Of a DNA stretch of 64,000 nt, positions 12,551 through 23,843 are shown piece after piece (within the stretch, counting starts at the first letter, position 1; each line of letters begins with the position of its first letter). Location: NCBI RefSeq assembly GCF_024586455.1, contig NC_065919.1, positions 38,168,839-38,232,838 on the forward strand, in the 5' to 3' direction. The position numbers and the translations under genes are program-made. The stretch is from Bactrocera neohumeralis (taxonomy: Eukaryota; Arthropoda; Insecta; Diptera; Tephritidae). Below the pieces are notes generated by a model. It saw nothing but the letters and a program-made list of their open reading frames with translations, made no database searches and was not told the DNA's origin.

Positions 12551-13398
12551 CACTTCCGTTCCAAAATAAACAGGACTTTTTGAATCTCTATGTCGACTGG
12601 TGCGTTAGAATCAGCTATCTTTATCGATTGTCCAGTGAGAATTTCATGACATTTCATTGATTGGAAGTGAAGTTATTGCGTTTTAAGTGCCAGTATGTTT
12701 GTGTTATCGGTGCGAAAATGAGCTTCGAACAAAGAGCCAACATTTAATTATGTTTTAAAATTGGTAAAACTTTTACCGAAACGTTTCAATTGATGAAACA
12801 AGTTTATGGCGATGATTGCCTGTCCCGTAGCAGAGTGCACAGGTGGTTTCAACGTTTTCAAAGTGTGCGGGAATTCACCAAAACTCAGCCGAAATCATCA
12901 TTGAAATTCATGAAAATGGAATTGAACATCTCCAAAACATCGATTTATCGCATTTTGACCTAACATTTGGGCTTATGAAAGGTATGTGCACGGTTTGTTC
13001 CGCACAAATAGACTGACGACCAAAAATTGCTCAGAATCCAACATTCGATCGACGCTTGTGATCGATTATTTGACAAAAAATCACATTTTAACCATTAACC
13101 ACTACTCGTATTCACCTGATAAGGCACCGTGCGGCTTCTTCCTTTTCGGAAAAATGCATTTGCCCATGAAAGTAAAGCGTTATGCAGACGTAGAGGCCAT
13201 TCAAAAGGCTTGCATCGGCTAACTGGCGACCATACCGGCCAACGAGCTAAAACACACGTTCGACATGCTTTTGGGCCGTGCAAAAAGCTCTATTGAAGCA
13301 GAAGGAGTCTGTTTTGAATAAAATAAATTGATTTTATCGAAAAAACCATTTGTTCTGTTTTTTTTTTAAAGTCCTGTTTACTGTGGAACGCTCCTTGT
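12551..13398 (+). mobile_element. Mariner element, internally deleted
   Basis: The right end, reading inwards, is CAAGGAGCGTTCCACAGTAA. The left end keeps CGTTCCAAAATAAACAGGAC (from 12557), so the terminal inverted repeats are recognisable but the left one is eroded. The right end abuts a TA (13399-13400). Between them is a mariner transposase gene with a large central deletion. Mariner elements are about 1.3 kb when complete; this one is about 850 bp. Confidence 0.85.
12718..13320 (+). pseudogene. Mariner transposase, dead copy
   Basis: Translation starts MSFEQRANI, then hits a stop, then continues CFKIGKTFTETFQLMKQVYG and SRSRVHRWFQRFQ, the typical N-terminal helix-turn-helix region of mariner transposase. 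After NISKTSIYRIL the frame breaks and most of the catalytic core is missing. The C-terminal part resumes at SPDKAPCGFFLFGKMHLPM. In active mariners (D,D34D) the third catalytic Asp lies in the motif APxD; here that residue is Gly. The stop, frameshift, deletion and lost catalytic residue all point to a non-functional copy. Confidence 0.85.
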
Positions 13399-16300
13399 AG
13401 TATTGGTATTTTATATTGGCAATGGTTGAGCTACGGAACGCTGGTGCATAACAAGTAAATTCTTCTAAAAAGATGGTATCATTTTCACATTTTGGATCAA
13501 TTTGATTCTGAAATATTAAAACCCACTGACACTCATCGTTCTGTTGAGGGATTCCTGAAAGAAAGCATATTACAAAATGTTTTGGAAATTTTTTTTTTAC
13601 GTTTTTGTTTATTTTATAATTATTTTATCATTATATCGTTATGATTGGAAAATAATAAAATTTGTTGCCAATAAGTTGTCAACAACTGTGCTTATAGCAG
13701 GAACATGTTCGCCAGAGTATTGCGTTATTAAACGTATTTGTTGTAGTCGCCATTGTTGCATCTTCCCATTTCGTTCTTTCACCAGAAATATCCACTTTGC
13801 TTTTATAGTCGTTATTTATGCTTCACTCCAACGCACTGTAGTACATTATCGTTAGTATTTTATATTTTATAGTCAAAATAATATCTTAATTCCCAGCAGT
13901 GAAGAGGTTTAGATCAAATTACGTCAAATGTTTTATAAAGAAGTAATATTAATTTTTTTTAAGTTGGCATCTCTGGATAACGGAGCCTTACGCTGAATGT
14001 GAGAAACAAAGGGATTACTTTCAACATCGTTATACTGTGAGACCCTACGAAATGTATATTTATTATTTTATTATACTATTTCATTATGTTGCACGGTTAT
14101 ACCCTTTGTTCACCTAACGGTTATCATCAAGTGATAAAATTTGGAACATAATACTTCTTTGACATGTTGCAATTCCTGGTACCGCCTATAGAACTCCAGA
14201 TCTATTTCCAGATCCAGTCAAATTGTTTTCTAAAAAATTATAAAAACAGCCTAAAGGGCTATATTTTTCATTTGACAAGTCTTTAATGAAACGCCTTATT
14301 AATTAAAAAAGCAAGAACTTGTCTAATTTATAGTGTTTACTAACATTTATTAGAAATTTATCCACTGTTCCACATGTTCGTTCAACCAATTCGATTTCCA
14401 CGACGGTCAGCAGCTATTTGCGAGTGGGCGGTTAGATGCGTTTGCTGCCGATGCGATAACGACATAATCCGAAATTGATTCAAGTGCCAATTTGGAGGAA
14501 TTACTCAATGTCGAAGCGATATTTCAGCTACTGTTTTCCTTCGAGCAACTGCCCCATCCCACGCACACTCCCTCATTGCAATTTCATGTTGCTGCTGCGA
14601 TTATAGCAAGGCGAGCGACTCGGAGTGTTTATTTATTTCTACCGAATTGGCCAAAGAGCGATTTAACTGTTTGCTTGTTTGAGCTTATTTATGTTGTTTG
14701 TGTGCGTGTCATTTTGTTGCTGTTGGTTGTTGTTGGTTCTTTTGCAATTATTCTGATTGCTTTTCTCATTGATGGCGATGATCCTTGTTAAACGTTTACT
14801 CAATGTAATGGAGATTTTAAAATACGCCAATAAGTATGCATGGCACATGAGTGGATATATGTACATATGTACCATATATGAATACATGTGTGCGTGTTGG
14901 CAGATAAAATTTATTGAATTACTCTGAAATTTTAAAGATTATAGCGATAGCTGTAGCGTTAAATGCATTTTAATTTAGTAAATAATAAATTTAGATTAAA
15001 GAGGAGTTGTAAAATAGAGACAACGTGGTAATTTCAGCTGGAAAACCAACAGTAAAGTACTTCTATAGAGTCAGCAAAAATTATCAATCACCTTTTGGTT
15101 CGCTCTCTGCATTTTCTACCCTAATTCACTTGTAATGGCTGGGGGAAGTTGGCTGGCTGTGTCTATTGCCGTTTCCGTTGTAGTAGTAAGCTTAACAATC
15201 TTAATCGCCCTTGTATTGCAGCCCCGACGACCACATTTTCCTCGTCTTTTACTCTCGTTTGCACGTCGACTGTCAAACGCTAACAGGCCGTAATGAACTC
15301 ATTTACAGTTCATAATAATACGAAATTACAAAAAATATACACGCAAGTCTCCAAGCTAGACCTGGCAGCAATTAAGGACACTACAACAACACAAACAAGG
15401 CGTGTAACACTCGTAGTAGGAAATTGTAAAATGGAAGTATTGCCAGATTGTGATGCTACTCCAGGTTATTCTTTTTAAATCAAAATAAAAATGCTTCACC
15501 ATGTAGCAACAAAACGATTGGGCTTCTCTTAGAGCCAGAGCAACTAAACAGTTTTAAAATTCTCTAAAATTGAGAGAAGCCAATATTACTCACGAAAGAA
15601 AGATGGTTTTAAATTAGGGAGTCAAAATTATGATTTACAATTCTTTCGTCACCTACTATTCTAAAATTTTAATAATAGTATTTTCAGATTATAAAAAATA
15701 CAAATGTCCGAGAAAATTATCAACCGAAAATATCTTAACATCTGGTAAGCACCTTAACAGCATCATCTGTTTCAGGGGAGGGCCAGTGGTAAAGCAACAA
15801 AGTTCAATTGGTTGTAATAATGGCAACACAAAGTAACTCAGGCGGATGACGAGTTAATTTCAAGAGCGCACTCAACAGCAACTTCCAACAGAATCACAGA
15901 CGTAACCAACGCTGCGACAGCAACAAAATGCCATTACTCTTCTTAGCATAGCTGTAGCGCTCACACGAAGCATGAGGAATTATAAACGGAATAGTAGTGG
16001 GAGGTTGTCGGGACTTTGAAGAGACAGAAGAAGCGTTCGTGTACCAAGGACATACGTATGAAAACGGAATCTCAGACGAGTGCAAGCGACATTCATTGAC
16101 TATCATCTGTCAGAAGTCTCAATGATTCAAGATCCTCGAAGAGGAATCATTTGTATGCACAAATCAAAATTTTCAATAGCTCCTGCTCTATTGTAATTTC
16201 ACTTCGATTTGAGCACTCAGAATGTTAGAGCTTTTTTAAGGGTGTATTGAGTGACATTTCGATGGTAACTACTTATCTATGTGTGAATGTGCGCTTTCTA

Positions 16301-16439
16301 AGTTTGACTACAATTGTATCATTATCATTTTTGTCTGCAATATTCGTTAATCCATTCATTTCATTTTATTAAAACACAATGGAGTTGATGTGATGATTAA
16401 ATGTAGATACATACCATTAACGATACAAAAATACAAAAT
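13399..16439. other. Unassigned DNA with minor fragments
   Basis: No complete gene. A minus-strand stretch at about 13400-13545 reads open behind an acceptor-like CTTTCTTTCAG and is discussed as a finding. A short plus-strand mini-me-like fragment (TGTTCACCTAACGGTTATC at about 14107) lies in 14060-14180. A small hairpin lies at 15517-15584. The rest, including frames at 14492-14791, 15293-15478 and 15894-16106, shows no recognisable features. Confidence 0.5.
15517..15584. repeat. Short imperfect hairpin
   Basis: ATTGGGCTTCTCT (15517-15529) pairs with AGAGAAGCCAAT (15573-15584), with one bulged G, across a loop of about 43 bases. It may be a decayed MITE or chance. No flanking duplication is clear. 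Confidence 0.4.
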
Positions 16440-17296
16440 TTTTATACTCTCGCAACCAAGTTGCTAAGGAGAGTATTATAGTTTTGTTCACATAACGGTT
16501 GTTTGTAAGTCATAAAACTAAAAGAGTCAGATATAGGATTATATATACCAAAGTGATCAGGGTGACGAGTAGAGTTGAAATCCGGATGTCTGTCTGTCCG
16601 TCCGTCCGTCCGTGCAAGCTGTAACTTGAGTAAAAATTGAGATATCATGATGAAATTTGGTACACGTATTTCTTGGCTCCATAAGAAGGTTAAGTTCGAA
16701 GATGGGCAAAATCGGCATACTGCCACGCCCACAAAATGGCGAAAACCGAAAACCTATAAAGTGTCATAACTAAGTCATAAATAAAGATATTAAAGTGAAA
16801 TTTCGCACAACAGATCGCATTAGGGAAGGGCATATATGGACGTAATTTCACTGGAAAAGCGGGCGGGGCCCCGCCACCTACTAAGTTTTTTGTACATATC
16901 TCGGAAACTACTATAGCTATGTCAACCAAACTCTATAGAGTCGTTTCGTTTAGGTATTTCCATATACAGTTCACCTCCCATACAAAGGTTGTGTTGAAAA
17001 TCACTAAAAGTCCGTTAACCGACTAACAAAACACGTCAGAAACACTAAATTTTACGGAAGAAATGGCAGAAGGAAGCTGCACCCAGGCTTTTTTTAAAAA
17101 TTGAAAATGGGTGTGGCGTCGCCCACTTATGAACCAAAAACCATATCTCAGGAACTACCTCACCGATTTCAATGAAATTCGGTATATAATATTTTCTTAA
17201 CACCCTGATGACATGTACGAAATATGGGTAAAATCGGTTAACAACCATGCCTTCTTCTAATATAACGCTATTTTGAATTCCATCTGATGCCTTCTC

Positions 17297-18149
17297 GGGT
17301 TGGGGTCAAAATTCTGCTTTTTTGGAAATTCTGCATTCATAATTCCGGAAGTCGGAACACCGGGAATCAAAGTTATGGAAGTCAATATTCTGGAATTCAA
17401 AATTCTGGATAACGAAATTCTAAATTGCAAAATTCTGAATTGCAAAATTCTGAACGGCAAAATTCTGTAATTAGTGATAGTTTAGTTTACTATGTACCTA
17501 CATATACATACATATATGTTCTGACTAAGCAATGTGTTACTGCAATTTCATTAATAAAAACGTGCTAAATATTTTTGTGAAATGATGGAAAATATAACTG
17601 TGGTGAAGTCCAATAAAGGAAAATACATGTTAAACGTCGACGGCTACTTCTTCTATGTATTTGGAACGAAAAAATAAGAAAACATTTAACTGGACTTGTT
17701 CTGAACGAATTAAAAACAAATGTCCCGTGCGTATTGTCACACAATTCGATGGCTGTGAACATGTTATACGAAAAAAAAAGAAATGAACATTCTCATGATC
17801 CATTAATGTAGTATCTATTTGATCTTTATTTGTTAATAATGTTGTTTTTTGTCTTTCCGATAAACATGTTTGAATTTTGGAATCATTTTGGAGGTTATGT
17901 TTTGTTTATGTGATATTATTAATTAAATTTATATAAGATACACGATTTGGCTCAAATTTTGGGGAAAAAATTTCCAGAATTAATTCTGGAAAACGTAAAT
18001 TCCGGAATTATGAAAAACCAGAATTTTGAAATGCAGCCAAAAAAGCGAAGGAATTGCGGATCTTCGATTTCCAGAAATTTGTCGACCCAGAATTTTGATT
18101 CCGGAATTTTGACTTCAGAATTTTAATTTTAGAATTTTGACCGTTTCCC
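17297..18149 (+). mobile_element. Mutator-like (MULE) non-autonomous element with FLYWCH finger
   Basis: The 853-bp insertion begins GGGTTGGGGTCAAAATTCT and ends with the inverted form AGAATTTTGACCGTTTCCC. Inside each end are arrays of a CAAAATTCTG-type motif in opposite orientations (17325-17466 and 17976-18140), giving long fuzzy subterminal inverted repeats. The centre holds a degenerate FLYWCH zinc-finger coding segment. A 9-bp duplication, repeat-rich ends and a FLYWCH domain, a frequent companion of MULE transposases in animals, together suggest a MULE that has lost its transposase. The classification is inference; the boundaries are seen directly. Confidence 0.7.
17582..17800 (+). pseudogene. 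FLYWCH-type zinc finger fragment (frameshifted)
   Basis: From ATGATGGAAAATATAAC the frame reads VKSNKGKYMLNVDGYFFYVFG, then after a single-base frameshift near 17675 continues NWTCSERIKNKCPVRIVTQF and, after another slip in an A-run, NEHSHDP. The order Gly-Tyr-Phe, Trp-x-Cys, Cys-Pro-x-Arg-Ile, then His-x-His is the FLYWCH C2H2 signature. Two frame breaks indicate that it is not translated as a whole now. There is no sign of the DDE transposase core, so only the DNA-binding portion remains. Confidence 0.65.
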
Positions 18150-18330
18150 TGCCTTCTCTGTATAATATATACATTAGAAACCAATGATGATAGCTGAATA
18201 AAACTTTACACAAATACGGTATTTGAGAAATATGTAAATGACTGATAATGAAATCTCGATTATCACTTTATCGTGCGAGAGTATAAAATGTTCGGTGACA
18301 CCCGAACTTAGCCCTTCCTTACTTGTTTTT

Positions 18331-18556
18331 TATAGAAATGTATTTATCATTTGTCTAAAAATATTACCAAAATGTTACGCTTTCTTCTAACAAATACAAT
18401 TCGAATGAAGATTCCTTAACCATTATAATGAGACAAAAAGGAAAATATTTTTGAATAAATGTATCAACAAAATAAATCGTTCGTTCCAGAGTAGATTAAA
18501 TTGATAAACTAGGAATGCACCGCGAAATTAGGTCCTCCCAAATCACAAAGACTCAC
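18331..18556. other. Unassigned flank of copy B
   Basis: AT-rich, no gene seen. Confidence 0.5.
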
Positions 18557-18655
18557 CTAGCCCCAGCTATTGCTAAAGCCCAACATGCTGCTAGCGATGT
18601 GATCGCCGATTTTGGAAACATGTATCCAAGGGCCTGCAACTGCGTCTTCAGACTG
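18557..18655 (-). other. Exon-like island B (candidate 99-nt exon, membrane segment)
   Basis: On the minus strand TTTTTCTTACTCACAG precedes 99 bases that end CTAG|GTGAGT, close to the consensus donor. The open frame reads SLKTQLQALGYMFPKSAITS followed by LAACWALAIAGA, a likely transmembrane helix. The block is clearly more GC-rich than its flanks. It begins with one leftover base and ends with two (phase 2-2, length divisible by three), and the acceptor is a CAGCAG tandem that could drop one codon. The plus strand is also open here but has a poorer acceptor and donor. I do not recognise the family. Confidence 0.35.
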
Positions 18656-20193
18656 CTGTGAGTAAGAAAAATATTTGTATAAAGCTCTTATTTTTGTACG
18701 GATCAAATCTGCCTATTTTATTAACGGTATTAATTTATCTTTTACTTAATGACTATAATTCCCTTGAGAAAAACGAGTTGGTTGCAAGCAAGCAATAACC
18801 ATCTTGCCACATATACGCATAACTGTTATAAATTTTGTAGTACTTCCTAGTACACCTAACAACATCCCTCAGTCCTAAATAGTGCATATTTATGGGTATA
18901 TCACTGGATATACACCTTTGAATAGGTTCACCTTAAATCCATTGTTTATCAGCTACCGAAATTAGATAAAAGTCATTAATGGTTAAATTTTGGTAGTTTT
19001 TAATACATCCACAAATTCCATTTTCTGCTATTTACGTGACTTTGCTTCACTCAATTTTGATATTTGTTTCGAATTTTCCTTAGAGCTTTATTTGCTTTTG
19101 CCATGAAAATAATTGTCCACATAAATGTGATTTATGATATTATATTTCGATATTTGTTTCTGTTGCTTTGTATAATGGATACGTTTCGATTAGGCTGACA
19201 TAAATTACATTTGGTGCCCGACATTATTGAAAAGGATCAAAGTTTAGTGAATTTGCTGTTAACTTATATGATTGCTTCTCGACAGGAAATCAACTGTAAA
19301 TATTTATTGTCTTTCATATTAAACGCTCAGCTTATTTCAGGGGTTTCAAATGAATTGACGATAATCAATTTGGAAATTTCTACAAAACGAAAATATATGT
19401 ATGAGCGATACTAAATATGTATTTAGGTGCGTGTTAATTGTTTAAGCGAGTTGTCGTAAATTAAAGCATTTCAATTATTTACATATCAGAAAATAGTTGC
19501 ATTTATGACGCATTTGACATTCATCGACTTGATAAGGAAATTTCCTACATACATTTATCATTATACATATCCATATATGTATATGTACATATTCCGCCGC
19601 AGACCCTTGCATTGTGTCCGTCAATTCCTACCCGTAACAGGGTGGGAATAGATTTCGTATTAGAAACCGATCTTGTAATATGTTGGTACGGCTTATTTAA
19701 AATCGATGTGTGAGCACATTGAAATCGTTAAATCAATTTTTACGGTTTCCCGATGAATCTTCCCACCGTATTCAGCATTCACTCGCTCTTTGATTTCACT
19801 GTGCGAGCACCCTTCGGATGGCACTCGTATATTAAGCAGTAAATGATAACTTAATAATCTTGCTTTGACTAGTTGGTGATTTATAAAGTCAATGTCTATG
19901 ACTATAAAAAACACTCAACTTGCCCTAATAATATGTTTTTTTCGGTTGTCAATGCTTACCCTATGGCAAGATATATGTATATTGGTACAAGAGACAGAGT
20001 ATAAAAGCTAAGATGTCGCTTTCATTCCAATAGTAAACCTTTGTCAGTGTAAAATATACTTATGTACTAACCAACAAGTAAACTAAAAATAATGAAAAAA
20101 GGTCTTGTTGTTTCAGAGCCAATGTTCTCCAGAACTTATTGCACTGATTACACTGGTAAACATTGTTTTTGTCACATGAACTTTGTTATGATT
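18656..20193. other. Unassigned AT-rich DNA
   Basis: No gene is supported. A short minus-strand frame at 19690-19840 contains VPSEGCSHSEIKERVNAEYG, which reads like coding sequence (a DNA-binding or transposase N-terminus is possible), but I cannot identify it and no flanking signals support it. Confidence 0.45.
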
Positions 20194-21449
20194 TTTATAC
20201 TCTCGCAACAAAGTTGCCAAAGAGAGTATTATAGTTTTGTTCACATAACGGTTGTTTGTAAGTCCTAAAACTAAAAGAGTCAGATATAGGGTCATGTATA
20301 CCAAAGTGATCAGGGTGACGAGTAGAGTTGAAATCCGGATGTCTGTCTGTCCGTCCGTCCGTCTGTCCGTCCGTCTGTCCGTCCGTCCGTGCAAGCTGTA
20401 ACTTGAGTAAAAATTGAGATATCATGATGAAATTTGGTACACGTATTTCTTGGCTCCATAAGAAGGTTAAGTTCGAAGATGGGCAAAATCGGCCCACTGC
20501 CACGCCCACAAAATGGCGAAAACCGAAAACCTATAAAGTGTCATAACTAAGCCATAAATAAAGATATTAAAGTGAAATTTGGCACAACAGATCGCATTAA
20601 GAAGGGGCATATTTGGACGTAATTTTTTTGGAAAAGTGGGCGTGGCCCCGCCCCCTACTAAGTTTTTTATACATATCTCGGAATTTACTATAGCTATGTC
20701 AACCAAACTCTACAGAGTCGTTTCCTTCAGGCATTTCCATTTACAGTTTAAAAATGGAAGAAATCGGATAATAACCAGGCCCACCTCCCATACAAAGGTT
20801 ATGTTGAAAATCACTAAAAGTGCCTTAACCGACTAACAAAACACGTCAGAAACACTAAATTTTACAAAAGAAATGGCAGAAGAAAGCTGCACCCAGGCTT
20901 TTTTTTAAAATTGAAAATGGGCGTGGCGTCGCCCACTTATGAACCAAAAACCATATCTCAGGAACTACTCGACCGATTTCAATTAAATTCGGTATATAAT
21001 ATTTTCTTAACATCCTGATGACATGTAAGAAATATGGGTGAAATCGGTTCACAACTACGCCTTCTGCCAATATAACGCTATTTTGAATTCCATCTGATGC
21101 CTTCTCTGTATAATATATACATTAGGAACCAATGATGATAGCGGAATAAAACTTTACACAAATATGGTATTTGAGCTGAGGTAACCCTTGTAGAAAAATT
21201 GTCGTGATCGGACTATAACTTTTCAAGGTACCTGATATCGAACACGAAGAACTCAGTGCCTAACCTAACATAACCTAATTTTTCACCGAAAATATCGGTA
21301 AATCTCTCAGACATTTTCATGTAATTCAGAGGGCATCATTTTTATACTCTCGCAAAAAAGTTGCTAATAACAGTATCTCGATTATCACTTTATCATGCGA
21401 GAGTATAAAATGTTCGGTGACACCCGAACTTAGCCCTTCCTTACTTGTT
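20194..21449 (+). mobile_element. Mini-me/DINE-1-like element, copy C (recombinant)
   Basis: The 5' part (20194-21175) matches copies A and B, including a GTCY tract at 20341-20393. After ATATGGTATTTGAG the sequence changes to about 160 bp found in no other copy here, then a second, short element begins at 21340 (TTTATACTCTCGCAAAAAAG), runs about 20 bp and jumps straight to the common 3' end (TCTCGATTATCACTT...) with the hairpin and ACTTGTTA. It is therefore two elements, or one element rearranged around a foreign segment. Confidence 0.7.
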
Positions 21450-21640
21450 ATTTATGTTGGTGTACCCTCATTAAAAATATATAACAGTTTTGTTTCTATC
21501 ACATCCAGTTTTCTTGTGACAGCTACATATTCATTTCTGACCTCATATACGTTTCTTTGTTTACATAACTGTATTTAGTCGACTGTGTAACTATTGTGTT
21601 TGCTAAATTACATTTTATTTACATTAGTTAGATCGTAAAT

Positions 21641-22062
21641 ATGCCACGAAAGTGTTTGAACAACCCGGACAATTTTTGTTATGTGTGTGGAGAATTAACG
21701 TTTACATCTCAGCGTCGAAATTTCACATCACTAATTGAACAGTGCTATTTAGACTATTTTGGGTTTCCTGTGAGGAATCAAGACAAATCCTGGGTTCCAC
21801 ATAAATGTTGTGTAACGTATGTGATGCTCCTTTTAGGTTGGGCTAAACAAGAACCTAGACATTTGTCATTTGCTATACCAATGATTTGGACGGAACCAAA
21901 GGATCATGTAAGTGATTGTTATTTTTGTTTGACTCAAACAAAAGGTATTACTACCAAATCCAAACACACCATCCAGAATCCATCTACCCATCCTACATAG
22001 TGCCGAACTGCCGGTGCCTCCAAATCGATCAAAAAGTTAGAATTCTAGTCCGGAATTTGTTC
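21641..22062 (+). pseudogene. N-terminal fragment of a multicopy CxxC insect protein
   Basis: An open frame begins MPRKCLNNPDNFCYVCGELT and contains CYVCGE, DKSWVPHKCC, FAIPMIW and DHVSDCYFCL. I recall this pattern from a hypothetical protein family present in many copies in insect genomes; its Cys pairs suggest zinc binding and its function is unknown. After ITTKSKHTIQ the frame shifts and ends. The next recognisable part of the same family is found only at 24781-25036, beyond an RTE retrotransposon, and the central portion of the protein is missing. Start: the ATG at 21641 matches the conserved N-terminus. Family identity is from memory; the break is seen directly. Confidence 0.6.
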
Positions 22063-22090
22063 TCGACCCGCCACGTAAAAAGCCCCCCCA

Positions 22091-22678
22091 ATGAAAGATT
22101 ACCAACTGCCTCGGATGAGAGACCCCCCTTTTGATGACGACCATGGAAAACGAAATAAGGACTACGATATAAGGGCATGCACCTGGAATATCCGGACCCT
22201 TAATTGGGAAGGTGCCGCTGCCCAGCTGGTTGATGTCCTCGCGAAAATAAAGGCTGACATCACCGCCGTCCAAGAAATGCGATGGACGGGACAAGGACAA
22301 AGACGAGTAGGTCCTTGTGACATTTACGACAGTGGCCATATAAAGGAGCGCAAGTTTGGTGTTAGATTCGTGGTGGGAGAGAGACTCTGTCGCCGAGTTC
22401 TATCATTCACTCCGGTGAATGAACGTCTAGCCACAATCCGCATCAAAGCGAAGTTCTTCAACATATCGCTGATTTGCGCCCACGACCCGACTGAGGAGAA
22501 GGACGATGTGACTAAAGATGCCTTCTATGAGCGCTTGGAGCGCACCTATGATAGTGGCCTCCGTCACAATGTCAAAATCGTGCTTGGCGACTTTAACGCC
22601 AGGGTGGGCAAAGAAGGTATCTTTGGCACAAGAGTCGGTAAATTCAGCCTCCACGAGGAAACAACCCAAATGGGTTGA
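22091..22678 (+). pseudogene. RTE endonuclease domain (copy 1)
   Basis: The 195-codon frame has endonuclease/exonuclease/phosphatase motifs in order: CTWNIR (residues 30-35), VQEMRW (60-65) with the metal-binding Glu, and GDFNARVG (about 166-173) with the catalytic Asp-Asn pair. In a working element it would nick target DNA to prime reverse transcription. The frame stops after HEETTQMG; the base sequence suggests loss of one A from CCAAAATGGG, and copy 2 shares exactly this defect. The reading then continues in another frame (LIDF...), so the endonuclease is truncated at its C-terminal side. Confidence 0.8.
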
Positions 22679-22820
22679 GGCTGATCGACTTCACCAGAGC
22701 CGGAATATGGTTATCTGTAGTACTAGATCCAAGCATAGAAATATTCACCAAGCTATCTGGCTGGCAGTGTTCTAGACGTGCGTACACTCCGAGGTCCTAA
22801 CATCGACTCGGACCACTATC

Positions 22821-23843
22821 TTGTTGCAGCCAAGACTCGCACCCGCCTCCGTGCAGCCAAAAACACACGCCAACAAACACAAGGAAGAGAAGCTCCAATC
22901 ACAACGGACAGCCGAACAATTTTCTAGTCGGCTTGCACTCCTGCTCTCTGAGAGCACTCGTCAACAAATCGGTATAAGGGAACTGTGGAGCGGCATTTCA
23001 AATTCCTTACGCACAGCTGCAACCGAAACCATTGGTTTTCGGAAAGTGCAAAAGAACAACTGGTACGACGAGGAGTGCCGTGTCGTAGCGGAGAGAAAAC
23101 AGGCTGCCTACCTCGCAACGTTACGATCGACCACAACAAGTGCGGGATGGGACAGATACCGACAGTTAAAGAGGGAAGCGAGACGCATTTGGAGACAGAA
23201 AAAGAAAGAGGCCGAAATGCGTGAGTACGAAGAGCTTGATAAGCTGGCCGACAGGGGTAATGCTCGAAAATTCTACGAAAAAATGCGGCGGCTTACGGAA
23301 GGTTTCAAGACCGGAGCGTATTCCTGTAGAACCCCCAAAGGTGATCTAGTCACTGAGGCCCAGAGCATACTTAAATTATGGAGGGAACACTTCTCCAGCC
23401 TGCTGAATGGCAGTGAACGCACAACACCAGGAGAAGGAGAACCCGATTCCCCAATCGATGACGATGGAGCAGACGTTCCATTACCCGACCATGAAGAAGT
23501 TCGAATAGCAATTGCCCGCCTGAAGAACAACAAAGCGGCAGGAGCCGACGGATTGCCGGCCGAGCTATTCAAACACGGCGGCGAAGAACTGATAAGGTGC
23601 ATGCATCAGCTTCTTTGTAAAATATGGTCGGACGAAAACATGCCCAACGATTGGAATTTAAGTGTGGTATGCCCAATCCATAAAAAGGGAGACCCCACAA
23701 TCTGCGCCAACTACCGTGGGATAAGCCTCCTCAACATCGCGTATAAGGTTCTATCGAGCGTATTGTGTGAAAGATTAAAGACCTGGCAAATCAACAACCG
23801 ACCAGATATTCACCATGCGCTAAATTTTGGAAAAGACCCGTGA
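22821..23843 (+). pseudogene. RTE middle region and start of reverse transcriptase (copy 1)
   Basis: The 340-codon frame covers the region between endonuclease and reverse transcriptase, rich in Arg and Glu, then the first RT blocks: LKNNKAAGADGLPAELFKHG (about 232-251), WNLSVVCPIHKKGD and NYRGISLLN. After ERLKTWQ the frame is wrong: the QCGF segment present in copy 2 at 33188-33199 has been deleted and the frame shifts, ending ALNFGKDP. About 70 bp near 22765 is also missing compared with copy 2. Confidence 0.8.

Larger units (their letters stand above)
17288..18158. repeat. 9-bp target-site duplication around the FLYWCH element
   Basis: TGCCTTCTC is present at 17288-17296 and 18150-18158. 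It occurs only once at the corresponding place in the uninterrupted mini-me copies (for example CATCTGATGCCTTCTCTG near 10410), so the insertion boundary is exact to the base. Nine base pairs is typical of Mutator-like elements; an 8-bp (hAT) reading is possible if the leading T is a coincidence. Confidence 0.85.
16440..18330 (+). mobile_element. Mini-me/DINE-1-like element, copy B, split by an insertion
   Basis: This has the same start (TTTATACTCTCGCAACCAAG), GTCY tract (about 16588-16614), GGGCGGGGCC block, terminal hairpin (18290-18307) and end (CTTCCTTACTTGTTTTT) as copy A. The continuous element would be about 1.03 kb. It is interrupted between 17296 and 18150 by an 853-bp element with its own terminal repeats and a 9-bp target duplication. 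Copy B also lacks a short segment near 16971, where the AAAAATGGAAGAAATCGG block of the other copies is missing. Confidence 0.75.

Noticed and set aside
21200..21330. CCTAACCTAACATAACCTAA-like run as a telomere-type repeat
   Set aside because: Only a few irregular units within a 160-bp segment of a rearranged mini-me copy; too short and irregular to be telomeric.
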